DNA from: Holophagales bacterium UBA5704
Lineage (GTDB): Bacteria > Acidobacteriota > Thermoanaerobaculia > Multivoradales > UBA5704
NCBI GenBank assembly: GCA_002420005.1
Contig: DIHE01000094.1
Coordinates: 108,033 to 172,032, forward strand
Direction: 5' to 3'
Length of the DNA: 64,000 nt
The notes under the pieces were generated by a model. The model was not told where the DNA came from. It saw only the letters and a program-made list of their open reading frames with translations, and did no database searches. Every line of letters begins with the position of its first letter. The stretch's first letter is position 1. Of this stretch, positions 21,862-29,098 are shown one piece after another. A program made the position numbers and the translations under genes.

Positions 21862-22812
21862 TCAGCTCCAGCGCCGCTCGCGCAGCAGCCGCGCCTGCAA
21901 GGCGCGCAGCTCATCGGCCCCCAGCCCGGCCAGAAGGGCCTCGCGCTCCGCGCCGAGCTCGATCTCGAAGGCTTGGCAAATCGTGCGGATGGAAACTCGA
22001 AGCTCCTCTTGCCGGCCCTCCGAACGCCCCTCCTCGCGGCCCTCCGCCCGCCCCTCCGCCCGCCCCTCTTCGCGGCCTTGCCGCTCCGCCAGGCTCAGGG
22101 CGCCTCGCGCGTCCTGCTCGGCGATCTTCGCGCGGTCGTAGAGGTCGAGCTCCTCGACGCTGAAGCCCGCCATCCGCGCCACCTCCAGCGCCTGGCTGTA
22201 CGGCACCTGTGCCAGGGCCGGCGGCACGACGTCCAGGTTCTCCGCCTCGCGGAAGAAGAACGCCCAGCGGTCGATCGTCCCCTGGGGATCGTCGCCCGCG
22301 GCGTATTTCGGCAGCTCCAGGAAGACGTACTGCACCTGCGAAAGCCCCAGCGCGCCGTGGTGCTGCTCCTGCATCCGCCATCGGCTCAGCATCGGCACCG
22401 GCGCACCGCCCGGCACCGGTGGTCCCGGCCAGAGCAGGAAATCGCAGATCGTCACCCCAACCACATCGTCCAGCCCGGGGTAGTTCTCTCCGGAACGCAG
22501 CTGGGTCACGTAGGCCTTCGAGGTGTTGTAGACCACCCGCTTCTCGAACCCCTCGACGTTGAGCACCTGCATCTCGACCACGTAGTGCCGCCCCCGTTCG
22601 TCGAAGCACTTCACGTCCACCACCGACAGCTTCAGCTCCTCCACCGGCACCCGCTGCTCGGACGAGAGGTACTTGAGGTCGACGATCCGGTGATCCCCGG
22701 CAAGCTCCAAGAGGGAGTTCAACAGCTCGATCAGGAGGGACTTGTGGACCTCGCTGCCGAAGATGCGCTTGAAGACGAAGTCGGTCTTGGGATCCGCAAA
22801 GACAGGCCGCAT
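21862..22812 (-). CDS. Rpn family recombination-promoting nuclease / PD-(D/E)XK transposase-like
   Basis: About 316 aa. It opens with MRPVFADPKTDFVFKRIFG, the hallmark of Rpn/PDDEXK_2 proteins. Nuclease residues are suggested by the Asp and Glu of VVDVKCFDERGRHYVVEMQVLN (D...E-x-Q, about 60-82). The C-terminal ~80 residues contain Glu/Gly/Arg repeats (GREEGRAEGR-like), typical of this family and prone to length variation. Members promote RecA-independent recombination or act in conflict systems; many are orphan mobile genes. An upstream in-frame extension exists but lacks family similarity. It lies on the opposite strand to the S46 gene, ending 27 bp from it, and directly downstream of the epimerase gene. 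Confidence 0.88.
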   Translation of the reverse strand: MRPVFADPKTDFVFKRIFGSEVHKSLLIELLNSLLELAGDHRIVDLKYLSSEQRVPVEELKLSVVDVKCFDERGRHYVVEMQVLNVEGFEKRVVYNTSKAYVTQLRSGENYPGLDDVVGVTICDFLLWPGPPVPGGAPVPMLSRWRMQEQHHGALGLSQVQYVFLELPKYAAGDDPQGTIDRWAFFFREAENLDVVPPALAQVPYSQALEVARMAGFSVEELDLYDRAKIAEQDARGALSLAERQGREEGRAEGRAEGREEGRSEGRQEELRVSIRTICQAFEIELGAEREALLAGLGADELRALQARLLRERRWS

Positions 22813-22834
22813 GGGGAGATCGTATCGCAGAAGA

Positions 22835-23830
22835 TCACTGCGAGCGCCACGCCGCCAACAGCTCCGCCTCCCGCTCCGGCGCGAGCGGGGCCGGCGGTCC
22901 TCCCTCCGGTCGCGGCGGCAGCTCTCCACTGCGCTCGGCGAGCCAGGCGAGGGTGGCGCGGACGGTCTCGGCGAGCGGGCGCAAGGTCAGTCCGGCGGCC
23001 ACGGCTTTCCGGTTGTCGAGGCGGTGGAACCCCTCGTGGGCCGGGCCGGAGACCCAGAGCGGCAGCTCCCAGAAGGGAACGACGCCCCGCTCCAGCAGAA
23101 AGCTCTCGGGGACCCAGGTGAGGCGCCCGCCGCTCCCGGTCACCGCAGAGCAGAGCTCCAGCAGCTCGCCCAGGGTCGGCACGTCAGGAAACGCCCGGGG
23201 TCCGACCACGTTGAACACGCCGGTGCGGCCGGCTTCGAGCGACCGGATCGCCCAGTCCGCCAGATCCCGCGCGTCGATCCCCTGAAACGGCAGGCCGGGA
23301 TGGCCCGGCGCCAGCACCTCGCCGCCGCGCGCCAGGCGCCAGGGCCAGTAGGCGAAGCGGCCGGTGAAATCGTGCGGCCCGATCACCAGCCCGGGGCGCA
23401 GAACGAGCGAGCGGCCCGGCCACAGCTCCTCCACCACCCGCTCGCACTGCGCCTTCTGCACGCCGTAGCTCTCCCCGGACGCCTCCTCCAGCAGAGGCGA
23501 CCCTTCGTGCCGCCCGATGGCGGTGTGGTCCGCATAGACCGAGAGAGTCGAAACGAAGGTGTAGTGAGCCGCCGCTCCCGTCAGCCGCCCGGCGGAGGCG
23601 CGCACGATCTCCGGGACATAGCCGTTGACGTCGAGGACCGCATCCCAGCGGCGGCCCGCGAATGCGGAAAGATCCCCCTCCCGGTCACCCAGGAGGTGCT
23701 CGGCCGCCGGGAAGAGATCGGGATTCGTCGTGCCGCGGTGGAACAGAGTGACCCGGTGCCCCCGCGCGAGCGCCGCTTCCGCCAGATGGCGGCCGACGAA
23801 GCGGGTCCCGCCGAGAAGCAGGAGGTCCAT
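22835..23830 (-). CDS. NAD-dependent epimerase/dehydratase (extended/atypical SDR)
   Basis: About 331 aa. The N-terminal Rossmann motif LLLGGTRFVGRHLAEAAL (T/G-GTxFVG form) marks the atypical SDR group similar to chloroplast RNA-binding/isoflavone-reductase-like proteins and some sugar epimerases. The active-site Tyr of YxxxK is seen as YGVQKAQCE (about 145-153). The motif VLRPGLVIGPHDFTGRFAYWP and the C-terminal TLAWLAE helix fit the NAD-dependent epimerase family. The substrate is unknown. A GTG codon lies one codon upstream of the chosen ATG. The gene is divergent from the terC leader. Confidence 0.86.
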   Translation of the reverse strand: MDLLLLGGTRFVGRHLAEAALARGHRVTLFHRGTTNPDLFPAAEHLLGDREGDLSAFAGRRWDAVLDVNGYVPEIVRASAGRLTGAAAHYTFVSTLSVYADHTAIGRHEGSPLLEEASGESYGVQKAQCERVVEELWPGRSLVLRPGLVIGPHDFTGRFAYWPWRLARGGEVLAPGHPGLPFQGIDARDLADWAIRSLEAGRTGVFNVVGPRAFPDVPTLGELLELCSAVTGSGGRLTWVPESFLLERGVVPFWELPLWVSGPAHEGFHRLDNRKAVAAGLTLRPLAETVRATLAWLAERSGELPPRPEGGPPAPLAPEREAELLAAWRSQ

Positions 23831-23861
23831 CACCCAAGGATAGCGGAAAGCTGGCTTCCCC

Positions 23862-23891
23862 TTGACACCGGAACTTCATTTCGCGTATTCT
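23862..23891 (+). promoter_or_regulatory. Sigma70-like promoter for the riboswitch-terC operon
   Basis: TTGACA (23862-23867) is a perfect -35, followed after 18 bp by TATTCT (23886-23891). The expected transcription start, near 23898, is exactly where the structured leader begins. Confidence 0.65.
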
Positions 23892-23897
23892 CCTCTC

Positions 23898-24102
23898 GCA
23901 CCGGTGGGGAGTAGCTGCCCGGGGGAGCTTGCGAGAGCCAGCCCCGGGACGAACGGTCGTCAAGACGAGGCGCAAGCCTCCGGCCGTTCGAGGACGATGC
24001 AAGCGTCGCGGCGAGACCACCACGACACACACTGATGTGCCGTGGGGTCTCGCCTTCGTGCTTTCCGACCTTCCCCACGGCCTGTCACAAGGAGAGACAG
24101 GT
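23898..24102 (+). ncRNA. yybP-ykoY (Mn2+) riboswitch-like leader of terC
   Basis: The leader has the conserved GGGGAGTAGC (23906-23915), GTCGTCA (23957-23963) and GCCTCCGG (23976-23983) blocks of the yybP-ykoY family and precedes a TerC gene, its classic target. P1 can form between GGTGG (23903-23907) and CCACC (24017-24021). The same 3' strand also belongs to an alternative hairpin (24010-24054; 9 bp GGCGAGACC/GGTCTCGCC plus CCACG/CGTGG). A third option pairs CCGTGGGG (24040-24047) with CCCCACGG (24073-24080). Just before the gene, CCTGTC/GACAGG (24081-24086/24096-24101) places AAGGAGA in a hairpin loop. There is no U-run, so control at translation or by Rho is more likely than intrinsic termination. 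Confidence 0.78.
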
Positions 24103-24103
24103 C

Positions 24104-25054
24104 ATGCAAGATACGTCGCTCTGGCTCTGGGCGGGCTTCAATCTGTTCGTCCTCGCCATGCTCGCCCTCGACCTCGGAGTCTTCCATCGCAAAGCCCACG
24201 CGGTCACGCTCAAGGAGGCCACGGCGTGGAGCGCCGTCTGGGTGGCGCTGGCGCTGATTTTCAACGCGGGCCTCTGGTATTTCCGCGGGCCGGACGCCGG
24301 CGTCCAGTTCCTCACCGGCTATCTCATCGAGAAATCGCTGAGCGTCGACAACATCTTCGTCTTCGCCCTGCTGTTCGGTTATTTCGCCGTGCCGGCGATT
24401 CAGCAGCACCGGGTGCTTTTCTGGGGTATTCTGGGAGCGCTGGTGATGCGCGCCGTGTTCATCCTGGCCGGCGCCGCGCTGCTTGAGGCTTTCCACTGGA
24501 TCATCTACGTCTTCGGCGCGTTCCTCATCATCACCGGCCTCAAGATGGCCCTCGTCCGCGACACCGGTCTGCAACCCGAAAAAAACCCGGTCCTGCGCTT
24601 GGTCCGCCGGCTCATCCCGGTGACCTCGGACTACCGGGAGGGGCACTTCTTCGTCCGTGAGCAAGGCCGGTGGTGGGCCACCCCCCTCTTCCTGGTGCTG
24701 GTGCTGGTGGAGACGACCGACCTGGTCTTCGCGGTCGACTCCATCCCGGCGATCTTCGCGGTGACCTCGGACCCGTTCATCGTCTACACCTCGAACATCT
24801 TCGCCATCCTCGGCCTGCGCTCGCTGTACTTCCTGCTGGCCGGCGTGATGCAGAAGTTCATTTACCTGAAGCTCGGCCTGTCCGCCATCCTGGTGTTCGT
24901 CGGCGTCAAGATGACGATCACCGACCTCTACAAGATCCCCTCGTTCGTGTCGCTGCTGGTCATCGCCACCCTGCTGGCGGTGGCGATCGGCGCCTCGCTC
25001 TGGAAGACCCGGGGGCAGGAGGGGACGGCCGTGGCTCCGGTGGAGGCCCCGTAA
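24104..25054 (+). CDS. TerC family integral membrane protein (Alx-like)
   Basis: About 316 aa. The ATG is set by the AAGGAGA 6-8 nt upstream inside the leader. About nine membrane helices are visible. TerC/Alx signatures include the first helix WLWAGFNLFVLAMLALDLGVFHRK, FLTGYLIEKSLSVDNIFVFALLF, and ETTDLVFAVDSIPAIFAVT with acidic residues within the membrane (metal path). Alx/MntX-type TerC proteins export Mn2+ or protect exported metalloenzymes from mismetallation, which matches control by a yybP-ykoY-type leader. The stop overlaps the M50 protease start (TAATG), so TerC, the protease and the SbtA-like transporter form one operon. Confidence 0.93.
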   Translation: MQDTSLWLWAGFNLFVLAMLALDLGVFHRKAHAVTLKEATAWSAVWVALALIFNAGLWYFRGPDAGVQFLTGYLIEKSLSVDNIFVFALLFGYFAVPAIQQHRVLFWGILGALVMRAVFILAGAALLEAFHWIIYVFGAFLIITGLKMALVRDTGLQPEKNPVLRLVRRLIPVTSDYREGHFFVREQGRWWATPLFLVLVLVETTDLVFAVDSIPAIFAVTSDPFIVYTSNIFAILGLRSLYFLLAGVMQKFIYLKLGLSAILVFVGVKMTITDLYKIPSFVSLLVIATLLAVAIGASLWKTRGQEGTAVAPVEAP

Positions 25055-26187
25055 TGAGAGGCTCGCTTCGCCTGCTGCAGGTCGCCGGGATCGACATCAA
25101 GGTCCATTTCACGTTTCCGCTCATCCTCCTGCTCGGCGCCTTCGACTGGGGGAGCAAATACGGCGCGTCCGGTGCGGCGTTCGGCGCGCTGTTGATGCTC
25201 GCGCTGTTCGTCTGTGTCGTGCTGCATGAGCTCGGCCACAGCCTGGTGGCCCAGCGCTTCGGCATCCCGGTGCGCGAGATCGTCCTCCTCCCCATCGGGG
25301 GCGTGGCGATGCTCGGCAAGATGCCGCGCAAACCGGTCCAGGAGCTGCTGATCGCCATCGCCGGACCGCTGGTGAACGTGGTGCTCGCCATCGGCCTGGT
25401 CTTCGCCCTCGGTGTGCGGGGAGATCTGCCGCTCGACGGCAGCGGGCTCCTGGCGCTGAGCAAGGCTGCGCCGTCCGTGGAGACGCTGCTTCAGTGGCTG
25501 CTCGCGGCCAACGTCTCCCTCTTCGTGTTCAATCTGATCCCCGCCTTCCCGATGGACGGTGGGCGGATTCTGCGCGCGGTGCTCGCGATGTTTCTCGGCT
25601 TCTCGCGCGGGACGAAGATCGCGGCCGGCGTCGGCCAGGTTCTCGCCCTCGGGCTCGGCTTGTACGCCATCTTCAACGGCCAGATCCTCCTGGCGCTCGT
25701 GGCCGCCTTCGTCTTCATGGGCGCCGGCCAGGAGCGGGCGGTCGAGGAGGCGCGCACCCTGCTTTCGACGCTGCGCCTGGGGGATGCCTACAACAAGCAC
25801 GCGCTGACCTTGGCGCCGGGCGACTCCGTGCACCGGGTGATCGACTACCTGCTGACCAGCTATCAGCCGGATTTCGCGGTCGTCCTCGGGGGCCGGCTGC
25901 TCGGCGTGGTGACCCGCGACGCGGTGCTCCAGGCTCTCGCCGCGGGCACCGACGACAACTATGTGACCGGCATCATGAACCGCGAGATCCTGCGGCTCGA
26001 GGCCGGCCTTTCCCTCGCGGAGGCCCGCGAGAAGCTGGCCGAGCTGGGCGTTCCGGTCGCCGCCGTCTTCGAAGGCGAACACTACCTGGGACTGGTCAAC
26101 CAGGAGGACATCAACGAAGCGCTCCACATCGCCGCCTTCCTCCGCATCGCCCAGGAGCGGAAGGCCGGCAGCCTGTTCGCCGCATGA
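25054..26187 (+). CDS. Site-2 protease family (M50) membrane metalloprotease with CBS pair
   Basis: About 377 aa. The zinc motif HELGH (His58-Glu59...His62) lies in a membrane helix, and the third ligand Asp168 is in PAFPMDGGR (165-171). Four to six helices are predicted, followed by a C-terminal CBS-domain pair (about 245-365). This is the SpoIVFB/Rip3-like class III S2P architecture, in which CBS domains sense nucleotides and gate intramembrane cleavage. The substrate is unknown. Its position between terC (TAATG overlap) and an SbtA-like transporter (ATGA overlap) is unusual and suggests that it may process a membrane regulator or partner within a metal/ion homeostasis unit. Confidence 0.92.
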   Translation: MRGSLRLLQVAGIDIKVHFTFPLILLLGAFDWGSKYGASGAAFGALLMLALFVCVVLHELGHSLVAQRFGIPVREIVLLPIGGVAMLGKMPRKPVQELLIAIAGPLVNVVLAIGLVFALGVRGDLPLDGSGLLALSKAAPSVETLLQWLLAANVSLFVFNLIPAFPMDGGRILRAVLAMFLGFSRGTKIAAGVGQVLALGLGLYAIFNGQILLALVAAFVFMGAGQERAVEEARTLLSTLRLGDAYNKHALTLAPGDSVHRVIDYLLTSYQPDFAVVLGGRLLGVVTRDAVLQALAAGTDDNYVTGIMNREILRLEAGLSLAEAREKLAELGVPVAAVFEGEHYLGLVNQEDINEALHIAAFLRIAQERKAGSLFAA

Positions 26188-27149
26188 GCGCGCTGGAGCT
26201 CGTCGAGCTCAGCCTGCTCTCGCCGATGGTCCTGGCCTTCGTGCTCGGGGCCGCGGCCCGCTTGGCGAAGAGCGATCTGCGGTTCCCCGAGCCGGTCTCG
26301 ACGATCCTCTCGGTCTACCTGCTGTTCGCCATCGGGCTCAAGGGAGGCGTGGAGCTGGCCAAGGCACCGCTCGCCACGCTCTGGGCCCCCACCCTCGCCA
26401 CCCTGGTGCTGGGCGTCGCGATCCCGCTCTGGTGCTACGCCCTGCTGCGCCATCCCGGGCGGTTCAGCATCGCCGATGCGGCGGCCCTGGCCGCCCACTA
26501 CGGTTCGGTCTCGGCGGTGACCTTCACCGCCGCCGTCACCTTCGTCGATGCGGTGGGGACCCCGGCGGAGACGTTTCTGCCGGCGCTGGTGGCGATCCTG
26601 GAAGTGCCGGCGATCGTCATCGCCCTGCTGCTCGCCCGGCGCAGCCTGGGGCAAGGGTCCTGGCGGGCCGGCTTGCACGAAGTGTTGACCGGCAAGAGCA
26701 TCTTTCTGCTGGGCGGAGGCCTGTTGATCGGCGCGATTTCGGGTCCGCAGGGGTTCGCGCAGGTGCAGCCGTTCTTCGTCGATCCGTTCAAAGGGGTGCT
26801 GGCCCTCTTCCTGCTCGATCTGGGGACTCTCGCCGCCGCCCGCTTCGGTGATCTCCGCAAAGCCGGACCCTTTCTGCTCGCTTTCGGTGTCTTGATGCCG
26901 CTGGTGAACGGACTGGCCGGGGCCTGGCTCGGGGATCTGGCCGGGTTGTCCGTCGGCGGGGCGGCGGTGTTGGGGACCATGGCGGCGAGCGCCTCCTACA
27001 TTGCCGCTCCGGCCGCCGTGCGCGCCGCTCTGCCGGAGGCGAACCCGGGCTACTACCTCACCGCCTCGCTCGCCATCACCTTCCCGTTCAACCTGGTGGT
27101 GGGCATTCCGGTGTACTACCGCATGGCGGAGTGGCTCTGCGGGAGATGA
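26184..27149 (+). CDS. SbtA-like sodium-dependent bicarbonate transporter family permease
   Basis: About 321 aa with roughly ten membrane helices and the inverted-repeat look of the DUF897/SbtA family: FPEPVSTILSVYLLFAIGLKGGVELA (about 34-59), AALAAHYGSVSAVTFTAA (about 100-117), LFLLDLGTLAAARFGDL and ASASYIAAPAAVRAALPEANPGYYLTASL near the end. Cyanobacterial SbtA imports HCO3- with Na+. In non-phototrophs the substrate may be bicarbonate or another anion. No SbtB (PII-like) regulator follows. The ATG overlaps the M50 gene stop. Third gene of the riboswitch-led operon. Confidence 0.87.
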   Translation: MSALELVELSLLSPMVLAFVLGAAARLAKSDLRFPEPVSTILSVYLLFAIGLKGGVELAKAPLATLWAPTLATLVLGVAIPLWCYALLRHPGRFSIADAAALAAHYGSVSAVTFTAAVTFVDAVGTPAETFLPALVAILEVPAIVIALLLARRSLGQGSWRAGLHEVLTGKSIFLLGGGLLIGAISGPQGFAQVQPFFVDPFKGVLALFLLDLGTLAAARFGDLRKAGPFLLAFGVLMPLVNGLAGAWLGDLAGLSVGGAAVLGTMAASASYIAAPAAVRAALPEANPGYYLTASLAITFPFNLVVGIPVYYRMAEWLCGR

Positions 27150-27190
27150 AACCGGGCGAGGCTCCCTCGATCCATTGCGGATCTATCCCC

Positions 27191-27218
27191 TTGACGCTCC
27201 CCTCCCCGCTCCTCTAGC
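27191..27218 (+). promoter_or_regulatory. Possible promoter for the multicopper oxidase operon
   Basis: TTGACG (27191-27196) is followed after 16 bp by TCTAGC (27213-27218). The -10 match is weak. This lies in the 106-bp gap between sbtA-like and the oxidase, where a new transcription unit is expected. Confidence 0.3.
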
Positions 27219-27255
27219 GTCGCTCCACGATCGATCTCCACGCAGGGAGGCACCG

Positions 27256-29094
27256 ATGGTCCAACGCAGGGACGTCCTCAAGCTCGGTCTCGCAGCGGCG
27301 GCTGCGCCGCACGACCCGCACGAGCTCCTGAAGTTTCTCTGTCCACCGGACGGCGAGCCGCCCGATCTCGCGACGCCGAGCCCGCCGGCCACACCCTTCA
27401 AAGCCGAGCTGTACGTGCCGCCGGTGATGCAGCCGGTGCCGGCGCTCCAGCCGCCACCCGATCCCAAGGCCCACCAGCTCTATGACCGGTTCCCGCCGCA
27501 GAAGCTCTATGAGCTGCACGAGCAGGAATTCCGCTGGGCCTACCACCCCGACCCGCCGTACAGCGACGGCGGCGGCAGCTTGTCGTGGGGGTTCAACGGC
27601 GCAACGCCCGGCCCGGTCTTTCATGCGCGCTATGGCGAGCCCATCCTCGTCCGCCGCTTCAACAACCTGCCGCCGGTCGGGGTGAGCCAGGTGACGTTCG
27701 CCCTGCCCTCCACATCCATGCACCTGCACAACGGGCACACCGCCTCGGAGAGCGACGGCAGCCCGCAGGACTGGATCGACACCGGCGAGTTCTGGGACCA
27801 CCACTACGCGAACTTCCCCTCGGGGAACGACCCGCGCCAGAAGCTGACCTCGCTCTGGTACCACGACCACCGGCTGGACTTCACCGCGGCCAACGTCTAC
27901 GCCGGGCTCGACGGTTTCTACTTCCTTTTCGACGACGAGGACACCGGCGACGAGACCACCGGCTGGCGGCTCCCCGGCGGCAAGTACGACGTGCCGCTCA
28001 TCCTGCACGACGTGATGTTCCAGGCAAACGGCCAGGTGCGCTGGAACCCGTTCAACACCGCCGGCATCCTGGGCGACCGCTACACGGTCAACCGCCGCAT
28101 CCAGCCGTTCTTCCAGGTGGAGCGCCGCAAGTACCGCTTCCGCATCTACAACGGCGGCCCGTCGCGCTTCTACCAGCTCTTCCTGTCGAGCGGCAAACCG
28201 TTCGTGGTGCTGACCGGCGACGGCAATTTCCTCCCCGAGCCGCTGCTCGCCGAGAGCCTCTACCTGAGCGTGGCGCAGCGGGTCGACATCATCCTCGACT
28301 TCTCGGAATACAACGTGGGGGACACGGTCGAGCTGGTGAACCGGCTCGAGCAGACGAATGGCCAGGGACCCTCCGGCCGCATGCTCGATCCCGGCGATCC
28401 CCTGATGCAGTTCCGTGTCGTCGCTGCGACCGGCCCGGACAACAGCCGCATTCCGGACAAGCTCCGGCCGTTGCCGCGGTTCGATCCGAGCTCCGCGGTG
28501 CGCGAACGGCTCTGGACCTTCGATTACGTCGGCGGCCTGTGGACGGTCAACGGCAAGGTGTTCGATCCGAACCGGATCGACGCCGGCGTGGAGATCGGCA
28601 CCACCGAGATCTGGACGTTCAGAAACGGCGGCAACACCTGGGCGCACCCCGTGCACTGCCATTTCACCGAGTTCATCATCCTGGAGATCAACGGCAAGCC
28701 CTACGAGCCTTCCTTCATCCAGGACTGGGAAGGCGGCGAAGAGAAGCTCGTGCCCCTGCTGGGCAGCCCAACCCCCTGGCGGCTGCGCAAGCCGATCCAT
28801 CGTTTCATGGGCGGGCCGCGGCGCGACGTGGCGACGCTGCTGCCCGGCGACGAGATCAAGGTGATCTTCAGCTTCCAGGACTTCCTGGGCCATTACGTGA
28901 TGCATTGCCACAACGTGGTGCACGAGGACCATTCGATGATGATCCGCTGGGACGTGCTCCAGCCCGGCCAGGGGTTCGGCGGCTCGCGGCCCGTCTCCGC
29001 CGTCTATGGCACCGAGGTCGCGCCGCCGCATCTGGAGCCGCGCCCCCGGGCCTCGACCTTCCAGCAGGACCAGCAGGAGCCGAAGGAGGAGTGA
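27256..29094 (+). CDS. Multicopper oxidase (CotA/bilirubin-oxidase-like)
   Basis: About 612 aa; GGGAGG lies 6 nt before the ATG. All copper motifs are present: HLHNGH (His156, His158), WYHDH (201-205), HPVHCHF (His464, His467, His469) and HCHNVVHEDHSMM (Cys551, His552, His556, axial Met561). It should couple oxidation of a phenolic, metal or pigment substrate to reduction of O2 to water. The N-terminus (MVQRRDVLKLGLAAAAA) looks like the start of a Tat or short Sec signal but the hydrophobic stretch is brief and no AxA site is clear. The next gene starts 4 bp after the stop and encodes a SCO-like protein, a family often linked to copper delivery. Confidence 0.93.
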   Translation: MVQRRDVLKLGLAAAAAPHDPHELLKFLCPPDGEPPDLATPSPPATPFKAELYVPPVMQPVPALQPPPDPKAHQLYDRFPPQKLYELHEQEFRWAYHPDPPYSDGGGSLSWGFNGATPGPVFHARYGEPILVRRFNNLPPVGVSQVTFALPSTSMHLHNGHTASESDGSPQDWIDTGEFWDHHYANFPSGNDPRQKLTSLWYHDHRLDFTAANVYAGLDGFYFLFDDEDTGDETTGWRLPGGKYDVPLILHDVMFQANGQVRWNPFNTAGILGDRYTVNRRIQPFFQVERRKYRFRIYNGGPSRFYQLFLSSGKPFVVLTGDGNFLPEPLLAESLYLSVAQRVDIILDFSEYNVGDTVELVNRLEQTNGQGPSGRMLDPGDPLMQFRVVAATGPDNSRIPDKLRPLPRFDPSSAVRERLWTFDYVGGLWTVNGKVFDPNRIDAGVEIGTTEIWTFRNGGNTWAHPVHCHFTEFIILEINGKPYEPSFIQDWEGGEEKLVPLLGSPTPWRLRKPIHRFMGGPRRDVATLLPGDEIKVIFSFQDFLGHYVMHCHNVVHEDHSMMIRWDVLQPGQGFGGSRPVSAVYGTEVAPPHLEPRPRASTFQQDQQEPKEE

Positions 29095-29098
29095 CGCC

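Noticed and set aside
24010..24054. Intrinsic terminator before terC
   Set aside because: Strong hairpin but no following U-run; better explained as part of the switching leader.
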